From Phlebotomus papatasi (taxonomy: Eukaryota > Arthropoda > Insecta > Diptera > Psychodidae): a stretch of 64,000 nucleotides of DNA. The stretch covers positions 81,096,627-81,160,626 of the forward strand of contig NC_077223.1 of NCBI RefSeq assembly GCF_024763615.1, in the 5' to 3' direction. The position numbers were made by a program, and so were the translations under genes. Below the pieces are notes generated by a model that worked only from the letters and a program-made list of their open reading frames with translations, was not told the DNA's origin and ran no database searches. Shown piece after piece: positions 57,001 through 64,000 of the stretch (its first letter is position 1; every line of letters starts with the position of its first letter).

Positions 57001-57422
57001 ATTAAATCAATGACAGAGATTTTCTTGAATTTAATCCCAAAATACCCTAGAATTTAATACCACGAGGTATTGGAGCCCTTTTAATACCAAAAGTATCCCA
57101 AAAAAGTATTGATTCTAGGGTATTTTTTTTCTCTGTGTATATTTGACTACCATTTACAAGCTCACCCATTAAGATTTGGTTGGATAAAAAAGTGCAATAG
57201 CGAAATGGTGCAGTTGGAAAAAGTCATTTAACTGAGTCTATAATCCGGTGTATATGAAAAGTTATCTGATGGGATTATTTGTCGCTTCTCTTGCAGATTT
57301 GGTCCTCAATTAGGATGACCGAGCTGAGAGATGAACTTCATCAAGTGCGTGACAAATTGGAGGACTTGAGAAAGCGAATGGGTCTGGATCTCTTGGATGA
57401 TTTGCATGACTTTGAAGAGGCG
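41885..57422 (+). CDS. egr: Eiger, TNF-superfamily ligand, first two coding exons
   Basis: A type II membrane TNF ligand that signals through Wengen/Grindelwald receptors to JNK in insects. Exon 1 (41885-42022) and exon 2 (57297-57422) join in phase 0 to give 88 codons. The N-terminus MTTDSLKSFITLPTA mirrors the Drosophila protein's start. A basic segment (GRKRSENTKF) precedes a membrane anchor at about residues 28-48 that spans the junction, followed by a coiled-coil stalk (ELRDELHQVRDKLEDLRKRM, 55-74) and the acidic GLDLLDDLHDFEEA, which matches the segment after the anchor in eiger. The cleavage site and TNF homology domain are beyond the right edge. An upstream in-frame GTG is not used; the ATG at 41885 fits the family. 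Intron 1 is 15.3 kb and full of repeats. Confidence 0.9.
42023..43010. other. Start of eiger intron 1, nothing recognised
   Basis: No repeat pair or RNA seen in the first kilobase of the intron. Confidence 0.45.
43011..44831. repeat. Old repeat block bounded by an 18-bp direct repeat
   Basis: TAGCTGAGATTCTTTACA occurs at 43011-43028 and again at about 44851-44868. Inside, a diverged unit around TTAGTATGTTATAGCTGAGC and CCTTTC recurs three times (43308, 44486, 44636). A TA-flanked MITE splits the block. A CCGT-rich run (GTCCGTTCCGTCCGTCCGTC) is at 43111-43135. The 43023-43292 minus frame is not gene-like. Confidence 0.5.
43417..44319. mobile_element. TA-flanked MITE (AGTGGCGA-rich)
   Basis: Left TAGAGTGGAATCACCACTTC then TCGCCA; right TGGCGATAAGTGGTTACTCC then ACCCTA. 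Subterminal GTGGCGA / TCGCCAC words are repeated (43449, 44070, 44095, 44103, 44294). 903 bp, non-coding. Confidence 0.8.
44832..45770. mobile_element. Inverted-repeat element enclosing a non-LTR fragment
   Basis: Left arm from AAGCCCAGATAAGCTTATGA through ACCTCGAAAT to CGGGGTCCTTGCAACTCGAA (to about 44922). Right arm (45687-45770) is the complement, TTCGAATTGCAAGGACCCCG ... TAAGCTTATCTGGG. The arms are about 85 bp and about 85% identical. Between them is a LINE fragment. Confidence 0.75.
44965..45686 (+). pseudogene. 5'-truncated non-LTR retrotransposon (jockey-like RT C-terminus)
   Basis: The frame 44965-45360 reads RIYGTLRRFREIPPF, LLLLVRSLLIPVTTYGAEL, LRRLAVTFNNCVRYVSGLG and DHISRHRNILVGCDLPSLL, the 'thumb'/C-terminal part of jockey-superfamily reverse transcriptases. 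A stop at 45358 interrupts the usual ending; VRG..LWN.LP-type remnants follow in other frames (for example near 45460-45490). The 3' end has AAAATAAATAATAATAATAA (45659-45682), a simple-repeat tail. The N-terminal RT and endonuclease are absent, so the copy is dead. Confidence 0.8.
45771..46079. other. Intronic DNA, nothing recognised
   Basis: Overlapping short frames on both strands with no motif. Confidence 0.35.
46080..46361 (+). mobile_element. tRNA-derived SINE with 10-bp target duplication
   Basis: Body 46090-46351. The tRNA-like head has an A box (TGGATCAAGTGG, 46099-46110) and a B box (GGTTCGAATCC, about 46142-46152), with an anticodon-arm-like ACTCGC..GCAAGT pairing. The unrelated body ends in an ATTATTATTATT tail. 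It is flanked by AATATCCTGA at 46080-46089 and 46352-46361. As a tRNA it would not fold (no acceptor stem, 8-nt anticodon loop), so it is a SINE and not a tRNA gene. Confidence 0.88.
46415..46550. repeat. Decayed copy of the 39065-type inverted-repeat element
   Basis: AGATACACTTACCACTTAAG then CCGAGAGGCGACTTAG, with AAACCGTCTCTCGGCTAA at the right. Shares the ACACTTA.CACTTAAGCCGAGAG theme with 39065-39310. Confidence 0.45.
46577..46833. mobile_element. Harbinger-like MITE, best-preserved copy
   Basis: TGGCTCCGGCACACCTTTTA ... TAAAAGATGTGCCGGAGCCA; the arms extend through AAATTTCATGAAGTCGAATT, GTTTTGCATATGTCTATCTC and on, nearly perfect for over 100 bp each. Flanked by TTA on both sides (46574-46576, 46834-46836). 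Same family as the cluster at 13972-14826. Confidence 0.9.
46837..49073. other. Intronic DNA; one orphan TA-class terminus
   Basis: TAGGGGAAAGTGGGGCATAC at 48798 looks like the left end of a TA-class element without an obvious partner. The rest (46837-48790) shows no feature I can support; the minus frames at 47837-48195 are unremarkable. Confidence 0.4.
49074..50239. mobile_element. TA-flanked MITE with another MITE nested in it
   Basis: Left TAGGGGAGACCGGGATACTT, right TCTACCCCAGTCTCCCCTA. The insertion at 49233-49559 accounts for part of the interior. Confidence 0.7.
49233..49559. mobile_element. Nested MITE (CAGTGCTGTCTCTCTATAT)
   Basis: TATACAGTGCTGTCTCTCTA then TATGCAT at the left; ATGTATATAGAGATACAGCA then CTATA at the right. 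Lies entirely within 49074-50239, so it is the younger insertion. Confidence 0.75.
50430..50864. mobile_element. TA-flanked MITE family B, copy 3
   Basis: TAGGGTAAGTGTGCCTAATT then CCGGCC; right GCCGAAATTTGGCACACTTA then CCCTA. About 435 bp, near the same length as 15763-16196 and 60787-61218, which suggests this is the standard form. Confidence 0.88.
50865..51498. other. Intronic DNA, nothing firm
   Basis: The 102-codon plus frame at 50819-51127 begins inside the MITE and has no recognisable motif. Confidence 0.4.
51499..51537 (+). pseudogene. U2 snRNA 5'-end fragment (pseudogene or SINE head)
   Basis: ATCGCTTCTCGGCCTAACGG then CTAAAATCAAAGTGTAGTA matches the first ~40 nt of U2 snRNA (stem I and the branch-point-pairing GTAGTA), with three changes in the stem I loop (TTT to AAC region) and a G to A before ATCAAAG. 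Similarity fades after 51537, although AATCTG further on may be residual. Too short and without a U2 body, so not a working gene. U2 5' fragments also occur as retrotransposed chimeras. Confidence 0.8.
51596..52571. mobile_element. TA-flanked MITE (GGGGCAGTAGTAAACTGGGG type)
   Basis: Left TAGGGGGAACTGGGGCAGTA, right TACATGTGCCCCAGTCTCCC then CTA. Inner words GGGGTAGATGTAAAC and TTTACTTCTACCCCAG echo the termini. Non-coding. Confidence 0.75.
52572..53924. other. Intronic DNA with a probable retroelement 3' tail
   Basis: 53180-53305 is richer in G+C and runs into CAAGTAATAATAATAAATAT, which resembles a non-LTR or SINE 3' end on the plus strand. No protein part is recognisable. Elsewhere nothing seen. 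Confidence 0.35.
53925..54107. mobile_element. Compact hairpin MITE flanked by TA
   Basis: 48-bp arms differing at about three positions: TAGGGGAAAGTACTCTCCCA, TCGAACG, TCATGCCTTCGAATAATGTG against its complement; ~83-bp loop. 183 bp in all. The smallest complete TA-class element in the window. Confidence 0.88.
54299..57138. repeat. Inverted-repeat element expanded into a 22-bp satellite-like array
   Basis: Outer ends ACACAGAGAAAA (54299) and TTTTCTCTGTGT (to 57138). The left interior (54360-55050) is a decayed array of GGGATTGATTCTATCCC. The right interior (55300-56095 and 56590-56975) carries its reverse complement GGGATAGAATCAATCCC, joined by AAAAT or AGAGT linkers, so the period is 22 bp, with roughly 35 near-identical units in the first block. 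Each unit is itself a 5-bp-stem palindrome (GGGAT..ATCCC). A non-repetitive 240-bp centre (55060-55295) separates the two orientations. 56100-56580 has looser 'AATCAATACC' variants and a tRNA-like insert. No coding capacity; ends 158 bp before eiger exon 2. Confidence 0.9.
56189..56271 (+). repeat. tRNA-like sequence (SINE head) inside the satellite array
   Basis: A box TGGCGCAACTGG (56195-56206) and B box GATCGAATC (56251-56259), with GGCGTCGACTCTCA between. The acceptor halves (AGTCCCG and CCGATGC) do not pair, so this is not a functional tRNA. Shares its core with the minus-strand SINE at 17425-17640. Confidence 0.5.
57297..57422 (+). CDS. egr: eiger coding exon 2 (coiled-coil stalk)
   Basis: The acceptor TCGCTTCTCTTGCAG precedes ATTTGGTCCTCA; the donor is GCG/GTGAGT at 57423. 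42 codons, phase 0 at both ends, a heptad-like Leu/acidic/basic pattern then LLDDLHDFEEA. Recognised by translation; too short to stand out as an open frame. Confidence 0.9.
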
Positions 57423-58203
57423 GTGAGTTTAATTTTGCATTTTCAACATGTTCTCTAATCCATAGCTGAATGGTGAGATTTTCACGGAGAATTTTCCACA
57501 CTGAAGATCTTGATGCTTGATATTTTCTGGGGCAGTATATTACGGTGAAAATTTACTTATATTCTTTTTGACTCGTGCCATCCGAAAAATTCTGATATAA
57601 TTTTCTGTTTACAAGTTGTGCACCTTCTTTTGCTTGTTTTTTTTAATGAGGCAGAAAAACATGAGACTAAACAAATATAAGAGACTCGTGCTATAAAAAT
57701 CCACACCCACATAAGGTCATCTCTAGTGAATTCATCTCAATTATATCGAGGAGTTTTTATTTTCTTTTCTCTGGGTCTGAGAAAGAACATGCAGAATGTG
57801 GGTCTTGAATCAATAAACTTTTGATCTCTGTCACTTTGCATTAATTCTGCGAAATATGTGCGCGTGGCGAGAAAATCCCTAAATTGATATCTTCATTTGG
57901 CAAATAGCCAATGATTTTAGCCAAATGGACTTTTCTTTCAATTCAATAGGCACAAAAGAAAATCTTTTCTTTCATTTTATACATTTAAGTGTGAGAACAA
58001 GGGGCACATAAATGCTATTTTGTGAGAGGTATTACCTACAGTTCTTCTACATAACGCTTTCAGTTAAGCCGATACTTAAGCCACTTCTACTACAGAAATT
58101 ATCAATTGAAAGGTCGTAGGTATTTCTGAATTTTCAAAATTATATAAGAAGGTTCTTATATCCTTCAATACCCAAATAGCAAAGCAGATGCTTTATCAGA
58201 AAA

Positions 58204-58243
<40 letters not shown>

Positions 58244-58281
58244 TTATGGCAATAATCTGTATAAGTTCTTAAAGATTTTAC
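57423..58281. other. Start of eiger intron 2; A-tract and (TA)n microsatellite
   Basis: 58200-58239 is an A-run followed by about 13 TA dinucleotides, just left of the next MITE. Otherwise nothing recognised. Confidence 0.6.
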
Positions 58282-60648
58282 TAGGGGAGACCGGGGAGAT
58301 TTGGGACAGGGGTAGTGTGGAACAAGGCGATTCTTTCATTATTTCTTTTTTAAATAAATGGGATTTAACCACTACTCAATTGTAGACAATATTAAGATGT
58401 ATCTTGACTGTTTAATTTAATTTAATTTTTAATTTATTTTATTTTAATTAATTAATAATTAATATAATGTTTTAGTTCTATGAACACTTTTTTAAAAATT
58501 GATAATAATTGTATATTTTGACGTCTCAGTTTTCCTCTTTGTATTTTATATCAGCGATATATAGGGTAAGGGCTCATAATTTTGGACAGTCTGCTTTTAA
58601 AAGCATCGATGTTCCAAGTTTGAAGTGCGATATTTTCAATATTAATTGATATTTCTTGTTACTCTTTTTTCAGAAGGGTTGTTTAGAAACTTAGCAAGCT
58701 ATTTATCGTCTTATTTTTACTAAAATTAGTTTAAATACGTTTAAAAATGAATTGATATGTAGAGGTGACTTTGACTCTTATTTTGGACAACTTGTTTATT
58801 AATTTGGCCAACTTGGCTGTAAATTTGGACAGCTAATCCGCCTCAATAGGATGCCCATTGTTTTTCATTTCATGAACCAATCTAACCAAGTCCTCTTCCT
58901 GTTCATGTAAGGGAAACATAGAATGTCACAAGAAGCCCGGAAACTTTCCATATCATTCATTAAAACGAGTTGACTTCGGTACACCAAGTACGTGCGGATT
59001 CGCTCATTCCCTGGCCTTTCCGGGAGCCTTTTAAGGCATTTATCGCTACATCTCGTTCGTAGAGATGATGCTCCTTTGTTTCTCCAGGCATTTGTCCAAC
59101 CTAGTCATCACAAAAGCTAAAAATTCAAGAAATTTCGTGAAAAAAACACGTGTCCAAAATAAGGAGTATCACCTCATTAGTGAATATCTTAGAAAATTTC
59201 CCATTTTTCACACGAAAAATCTAATTCACAAGGCAAATCTCACTTCAGGTCAAATGTACAAATCACCATTAACGTGAATCAACACAATATTCAATGAATT
59301 CAATAAAATCACTCAAGAAAAGCGAGGAAACATTGCTAGTCCTTTACCACAGCTGAAATAAACACGAAGTTCTGTCATATTTCTCGTAAGCAATTGCTCA
59401 CACTGAATTTTCAACAAAGCAATTTTAACTCAAATCATATTCAAAATTTAACGTATTTAGTGTTAAAATCTTCCAAAAAGAACATATATTTATTTAGATA
59501 GAATTCATTATTCATCAAATATTGGAATAAAAATCCATCATTTTAATCAATTTATTTTTAGTGTACAATGTTATCCTCAAAGTGTCCAAAATAAGAAACT
59601 GTCCAAAATTATGAGCCTTTCCCCTAATTAAAACTTTTTTATCTCATTAGGTAGCAGTGTAATCTGGGAACATATTTTTATAAAAATTTCAGAGATTATA
59701 CGCGCTTGTTTTTTACATAAAGGTTTTAAATACCAAAAGTACACGTGGGGATGTTTGGGACACCTGAATGGGGATGAATGGGACGTTGATTTTCGACAAG
59801 ATTGTAGGTGGCATGCAATTTTTTATTGTCAAAATGGAGAGTAATGCCCAGTTTCTACTGGGAATCTCCCCCTTGTGCAAACTTTACCAGTTGAGCAGTT
59901 GTCTACAGGGACAATTAAACCATCAATGTCTTGGGAATCAATAATTTATTCTCCATCGGAAATTCGGTCTTTGCTCAATCCCGTTAAAAACTATTTTCTC
60001 AAAAATTTCTCGAGCAATATCCTCTACAATTCTCACAAGTTCTCCATAAAATCCAAGGCGAGAGCTAATTCAAAGAAATAAGGAAAAAACAAGTACCATG
60101 CAGTTGTCATAAAATCAAACAGGAATCCGCCAATGAGTTCAAAACTAAAAGTATTAAGATAATCTACTCACCTGAGGAATTTGATGATCATGATTGCAAT
60201 ATTTAGAATAAAAAAAGCAAAGATAGGTAGATGGGAAAATAAGAAGAAAATACTTTCAATAATTGATTGACAATAAATGACTCTACTGTACAAATAAAAT
60301 TGATATTAATTTCTAAGTATGAAATAAAAGATGAAACATTTTTATTTCTATCAGAAATATTTTTAATCTAGTATTTAAAATTAATTAACGTGCTCCAATA
60401 ATGCAAATTATTCGAGAAAAAATGTGTCCCATACTGCCCCATATCGGGAAGGTTTGGGGTTAAATGTTTTATCTTCTCCAAGAAAACTCAGTTGTTTTCC
60501 AAGTTCTATCGAGTACTTTTTTATAAAGTCAATACCCATAAGTATCCTATAGACCACATAAAATTATAATACACTATCGTGGTTTTTTGGAATAGTGTCT
60601 CAAAGTCAAAACGTGAAAAAGTGTCCCAAACCTCCCCGGTCTCCCCTA
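58282..60648. mobile_element. TA-flanked MITE (TAGGGGAGACCGGGGAGATT type) carrying a nested element
   Basis: Left TAGGGGAGACCGGGGAGATT then TGGGACA; right TGTCCCAAACCTCCCCGGTC then TCCCCTA. Inner GGGGATGTTTGGGACA and GGGGATGAATGGGACG words (59745-59785) echo the end. The nested element (58562-59626) makes up nearly half of it; without it the host is about 1.3 kb. Confidence 0.85.
58562..59626. mobile_element. Nested TA-flanked MITE (TTTTGGACAG type)
   Basis: Left TAGGGTAAGGGCTCATAATT then TTGGACAG; right CTGTCCAAAATTATGAGCCT then TTCCCCTA. Inner TTTGGACAACTTG / TTGGCCAACTTGG / TTTGGACAGC repeats at 58780-58830. Fully inside 58282-60648, so the later arrival. Confidence 0.88.
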
Positions 60649-60786
60649 TTATTATTTAATCGTATCGGAATACTTTATTACAATGTAATCATGTTATATT
60701 GCTGTTGTATTCCGTGTTGGAAGAATACGCTAAGTCCATGTGTAGACCGCCCAGGAGGGGAATTCTGTAACGCTCTGGCAATGCCA
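60649..60786. repeat. Fragment of a SINE-like repeat
   Basis: AGGGGAATTCTGTAA (complement TTACAGAATTCCCCT) recurs at 61527-61541, and GCTAAGTCCATG resembles GCTAAGCCCATTG at 17432. It is cut at its right by the next MITE. Confidence 0.35.
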
Positions 60787-61218
60787 TAGAGTAAGTGTGC
60801 CAAATTTCGGCATAGTTGCATGCAAGCGCCAAAGTCCCAAATTTGAAATGTAATATCTTTAATAGAAATTGATTTTTTTTAATTCTTTCTTTTGAAAGAG
60901 TGTTGCTTGGAACCTTGTAAAGAGTTTACCGTCTATATTTACTCTAAAATCACTCTTAATACATTTTAAATAGAATAAAAATGTAGACATAGTCTGGGTG
61001 CCCTATTTCGGCCCCCTTCATTCTCATAGTTCCTTGCCCTTCGGGAATTCTTCTAAAGCCTTTTTCACATCATCTCGTTTGTCGAAGCTACATTTTTTGA
61101 TATTCTTTTGAATTTTATAATCTTTAGAGTATGTAAAAACTAAAAGTTCATAGAAATTCGAGGAACAAAAAAGGTGGCCGAAATTGCAAGCTGGCCGGAA
61201 TTTGCCACACTTTTCCTA
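60787..61218. mobile_element. TA-flanked MITE family B, copy 4
   Basis: TAGAGTAAGTGTGCCAAATT then TCGGCATAGTTGCATGCAAG; right GGCCGGAATTTGCCACACTT then TTCCTA. Inner GAAGGGCAAGGAACTATGAG (reverse complement) as in 50430-50864. In the opposite orientation to that copy. Confidence 0.88.
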
Positions 61219-61894
61219 TGACAAATTGGGTTCGAATCTTACGAGAGCTTTTTCGAAAATGTGATTCTGTAGCCGTGAAATTGCCATTTCAGCTCACGTG
61301 GCATTGTCAGAAGTCACATATTTGAGATTTCTGGCAATTCAAATGACAATGAATTTTGTTAAACAAATCAATTAAGACGTACTGTGTGTCCATAAAGTCA
61401 TCAAGTAAAGGGATTTCATTAAAAATTCAATGAATTGCATTTTCGAACTCATATGATATGACAAAAAAAGCTCGAATGGCATTGTCAGGTTTCGAACTCA
61501 CGCGTGACAATGCCACGAAAATTACAGAATTCCCCTACAGGTGCACCTTCCCGGTAGTGTGAATGCTTCTTCCATGCTCCCAGAGCTTTTTGGGCGAAGG
61601 CAGTGCATTATATTACGTTTCATCACAGACACACTGGCTTCATACACTCTGGCTTCGAACACTTCATATTTTGCACGTATTCCTTTAATAAATTTGACCT
61701 ATCTCTGACGATATATTTTATTAGCTAGTGTTAAGTTACACATTTCCTGAAAAAAGAGTTCAGGTTAATTTAAGGACCCCTCTTTGTCCAAAATACGGTA
61801 AGGTGTTTCGGATGGTCTGTTGTACATGATAAAATAGGGTGTTGTACGAACTAATAAATGTCATAAAATATATTGGGTTTAAAATAGATGCAGA
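61219..61894. repeat. Repeat-derived DNA with inverted TGGCATTGTCA words
   Basis: CACGTGGCATTGTCAGAAGT (61296), AATGGCATTGTCAGGTTTCG (61474) and its inverse GTGACAATGCCACG (61503) plus GGTTCGAATCTT (61229) suggest a decayed SINE or inverted-repeat element. 61545-61600 resembles the body of the 17425 SINE. Confidence 0.4.
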
Positions 61895-62128
61895 TAGGGT
61901 AAAGTAATACAAGTTGGACATAGTGTTACAAGTTGGACAATTCGCCGGTATAAGTTGGACAGGGATTTTTTCTTGATAAATACAGAACTATTTTTTTAAG
62001 CACAAAAGCAACCAAATTATAAAACTAAAGCATTAAAAATATACAAATAAAAATGAAGTACTAAATTTATCAAGAAAAAAAGCCCTGTCCAACTTGTACC
62101 ATTATCAAACTTGTACCACTTTACCCTA
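61895..62128. mobile_element. Short TA-flanked MITE (ACAAGTTGGACA type)
   Basis: Left TAGGGTAAAGTAATACAAGT then TGGACA; right TGTCCAACTTGTACCATTAT, CAAACTTG, TACCACTTTACCCTA. Three direct ACAAGTTGGACA/ATAAGTTGGACA copies at 61908-61960. 234 bp. Confidence 0.82.
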
Positions 62129-63540
62129 CGTCAAGTAACAAAAGGTAATCCAAAGCATAATTTATCCGCATTGAAATGCCCCTTGTGTGAAAGTCATTAG
62201 GAAATACGATTGCTTTAAATTTGTGTTGGCTAATACGGTTCTATGATGAACATCCGGTGATATGGAAAAAAAAGAAAAGATTTAGGGCTGAAGGAACGAA
62301 AAAAAAGAAATGGAGACATTATGAAATTGTTCTGGTGCATAAGATGCACTCAACGAGCACTAATTAAGAGATAATACGTCACCAATTTGTAAGAAAGACT
62401 CCCAAATGGCATTTTTATTGAATGAGACGAGGAAGCATCAATTTATATGCAATTTTTGTCTCAAGTGAGAGTAGAAGTCAAAAGTCCCATTTTAAACATC
62501 ATCATCCCACCTCGACACTACAAATAAACAAACTAATAATATACTTTTTTATTATTCCATCTCATACTAAAGCCAAGAAGATGTCAAATAAAAAGTCTCA
62601 CTTTGCCACAAATTTTATGATCCCCCGATTGAGCATATTTAGTTCAATGCTTTGACAGTTGAACGTCTTTTTTCTGCTGAAATGAAATTTTATTTTTTAA
62701 ATTTATGTTCTGCTAAATAATTTGTCAAATAACTTGACAAAGCACTCAGAAAACACTCAAAATCACCACATTTTAATAAGTTGCTCCTATTTGTGTCTTT
62801 CAAGGAGGTTTTTCCACACAGTTGCGAAAGAAAATGTGGGAAAACCTCTTTGAAGGAAATATGAGATGAAGATGACTGGTTTTGACGTTTTATTTTGACT
62901 TTGGATTATTTGTGTAAAATTTCTTGAAACCTCTTCAAAGAATATTCACCTTGAACTTGCTTCCAATTTTTTTTCGGTGCCTCTCTCAAAAGCGTAATTT
63001 CCAATTTTTCCACTTTAGACACACTCATTGAAACCTTCATTAATTTCACTGCAGGGTTAATTGAACAAATGAAGACTCATTAAGCCAGAGTTTCGAAAGT
63101 TTATTGTGACGCCTAAACTATTAAATTTGCTCAAATATTGAAATCGACGTCTAAACTACATGAATTATGGAAAGAAAAATGAATAATGAATCAATTTATC
63201 AATAAGTACAACATGTAATTAATTTAATCGATATATTTGTAATAAGAGTGGGATAGATATTTATTATCAGGAGGTGAACAGTTCTGTCACTCACGTTTCA
63301 CTGCTATAATTTCCCAATAAGCAAAATTTTTGCTCAAATGTTGACTGAATTGTTATTAAAGACAATTTATAAAGGCTCCTTACTCATTTTGAGTAGTTTT
63401 CGTAAAAAATTGCATTTTTGAGAGACAATTTTGATAGAATTTTGACGTTTCTACATACAGTAGTGCTGACAGTTTCCTTCAACAAAGCAATTTGTGACGA
63501 AAATTGTTCCCAATGTGTAGAAGCCTTAAGACTTTAACGC
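62129..63540. other. eiger intron 2, nothing recognised
   Basis: The 77-codon plus frame at 62422-62655 has no recognisable motif. 62800-62850 contains a local palindrome (AAGGAGGTTTTTCCACA against TGTGGGAAAACCTCTTT). Confidence 0.4.
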
Positions 63541-63543
63541 TTT

Positions 63544-63673
63544 AAGGACGAATGGGATACCGGTGTCCCAAAAATAAAAACTTATTTTTAGGAGTACTTG
63601 GAGGACAAAATAACTCTCTGTAATGAAAAAAATAGTTTTTGTTTTTGGGACAACGGTGTCCCACTCGTCCTTC
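63544..63673. mobile_element. Small inverted-repeat element (AAGGACGAATGGGA)
   Basis: Left AAGGACGAATGGGATACCGG then TGTCCCAAAAATAAAAACT; right GTTTTTGTTTTTGGGACAAC then GGTGTCCCACTCGTCCTT. About 130 bp, non-coding. Confidence 0.72.
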
Positions 63674-63769
63674 ACTGAGAAAAAACGGGCGTGCGATTAA
63701 CTTTTTTTTCCTCATAACTTTAACACTTTTTAGGTGTAAAAATATATCAACATTTTTTAATGTTAATTT
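63674..63769. repeat. Partial copy of the 5370-5595 repeat
   Basis: CGTGCGATTAACTTTTTTTC, CTCATAACTTTAACACTTTT and TAGGTGTAAAAATATATCAA are the reverse complement of 5500-5580, indicating a dispersed family. Confidence 0.6.
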
Positions 63770-64000
63770 TAGGGTAAGTGTCCTAATTCAAAACCAGTTC
63801 CAGACGCTTTAACTTTGACACAAGATTCAAGACATTAAATTATTTTTTTTTTCTGAAGAAAATTACATAAATTTGCTCTTTGACTCTTCTAGAATATTAC
63901 TATTTAGTACAAATTCTTTAAATTGAGTTTAAAAACTACTTTAATACAAGAAAAATACACATGTGCAAAATGCTACTATTGGAAACAATTTAATCCAAAT
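63770..64000. mobile_element. Left end of a further TA-class element, cut by window edge
   Basis: TAGGGTAAGTGTCCTAATTC begins here as in family B. No matching right terminus is seen before the window ends. Confidence 0.45.

Noticed and set aside
62422..62655. A third eiger exon
   Set aside because: Translation has no TNF-domain or cleavage-site features and no splice context that keeps the phase.

Overview
This is a eukaryotic window, most likely from a dipteran insect and perhaps a nematoceran such as a sand fly. The grounds are two insect-type genes with short exons and introns of 13-15 kb, AT-rich non-coding DNA, arthropod-style core promoter motifs, a BEL/Pao LTR retrotransposon, and a very dense load of MITEs, SINE-like sequences and satellite-like repeats. 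The species is inferred, not proven. Nothing bacterial (operons, CRISPR, terminators) is present.

Host genes. (1) Minus strand: the 5' three coding exons of an alpha-1,4-glycosyltransferase of the A4GALT/alpha4GT family (exon 1 20762-21042, exon 2 20425-20688, exon 3 7219-7389). The exon 2/3 junction uses a GC-AG intron of about 13 kb. The C-terminal exons are not in the window. (2) Plus strand: the first two coding exons of the TNF-superfamily ligand eiger (41885-42022 and 57297-57422), which encode the cytosolic tail, transmembrane anchor and coiled-coil stalk; the TNF domain lies beyond the right edge. The genes are divergent, with about 20 kb between their 5' ends. Candidate core promoters are proposed at 21347 (minus, TATA plus Inr-like) and 41594 (plus, Inr plus DPE). 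(3) A 52-codon plus-strand reading frame behind a splice-acceptor-like site at 27037-27197 is a possible unrecognised exon.

Mobile DNA, left to right. A BEL/Pao Gag-Pol ORF, cut by the left edge, and its probable 3' LTR fill 1-5034. After that, almost every kilobase holds an inverted-repeat element. Several classes can be separated by their target-site duplications: hAT-like (8 bp; 8013-9290 and 32525-32654), Harbinger-like (3 bp TNA; six copies), a TTAA-flanked element (6596-6793), and a large set flanked by TA that share a TAGGG-type terminus although their interiors are unrelated. One of the TA set (23254-26103) carries a decayed pogo-like transposase relic. A 5'-truncated non-LTR retrotransposon lies inside a foldback element (44832-45770). 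A tRNA-derived SINE has a clean 10-bp duplication (46090-46351), and a U2 snRNA 5' fragment is at 51499-51537.

The most unusual structure is 54299-57138 in eiger intron 1: an inverted-terminal-repeat element whose interior has expanded into a 22-bp satellite-like array, in opposite orientations on its two sides, ending about 160 bp before eiger exon 2. A second large low-complexity tract, 32080-34020, is built from degenerate TTCG-type words and gives misleadingly long open frames. There is no multi-gene system here: the window is mainly the introns and spacer of two developmental/glycosylation genes, colonised by transposons.
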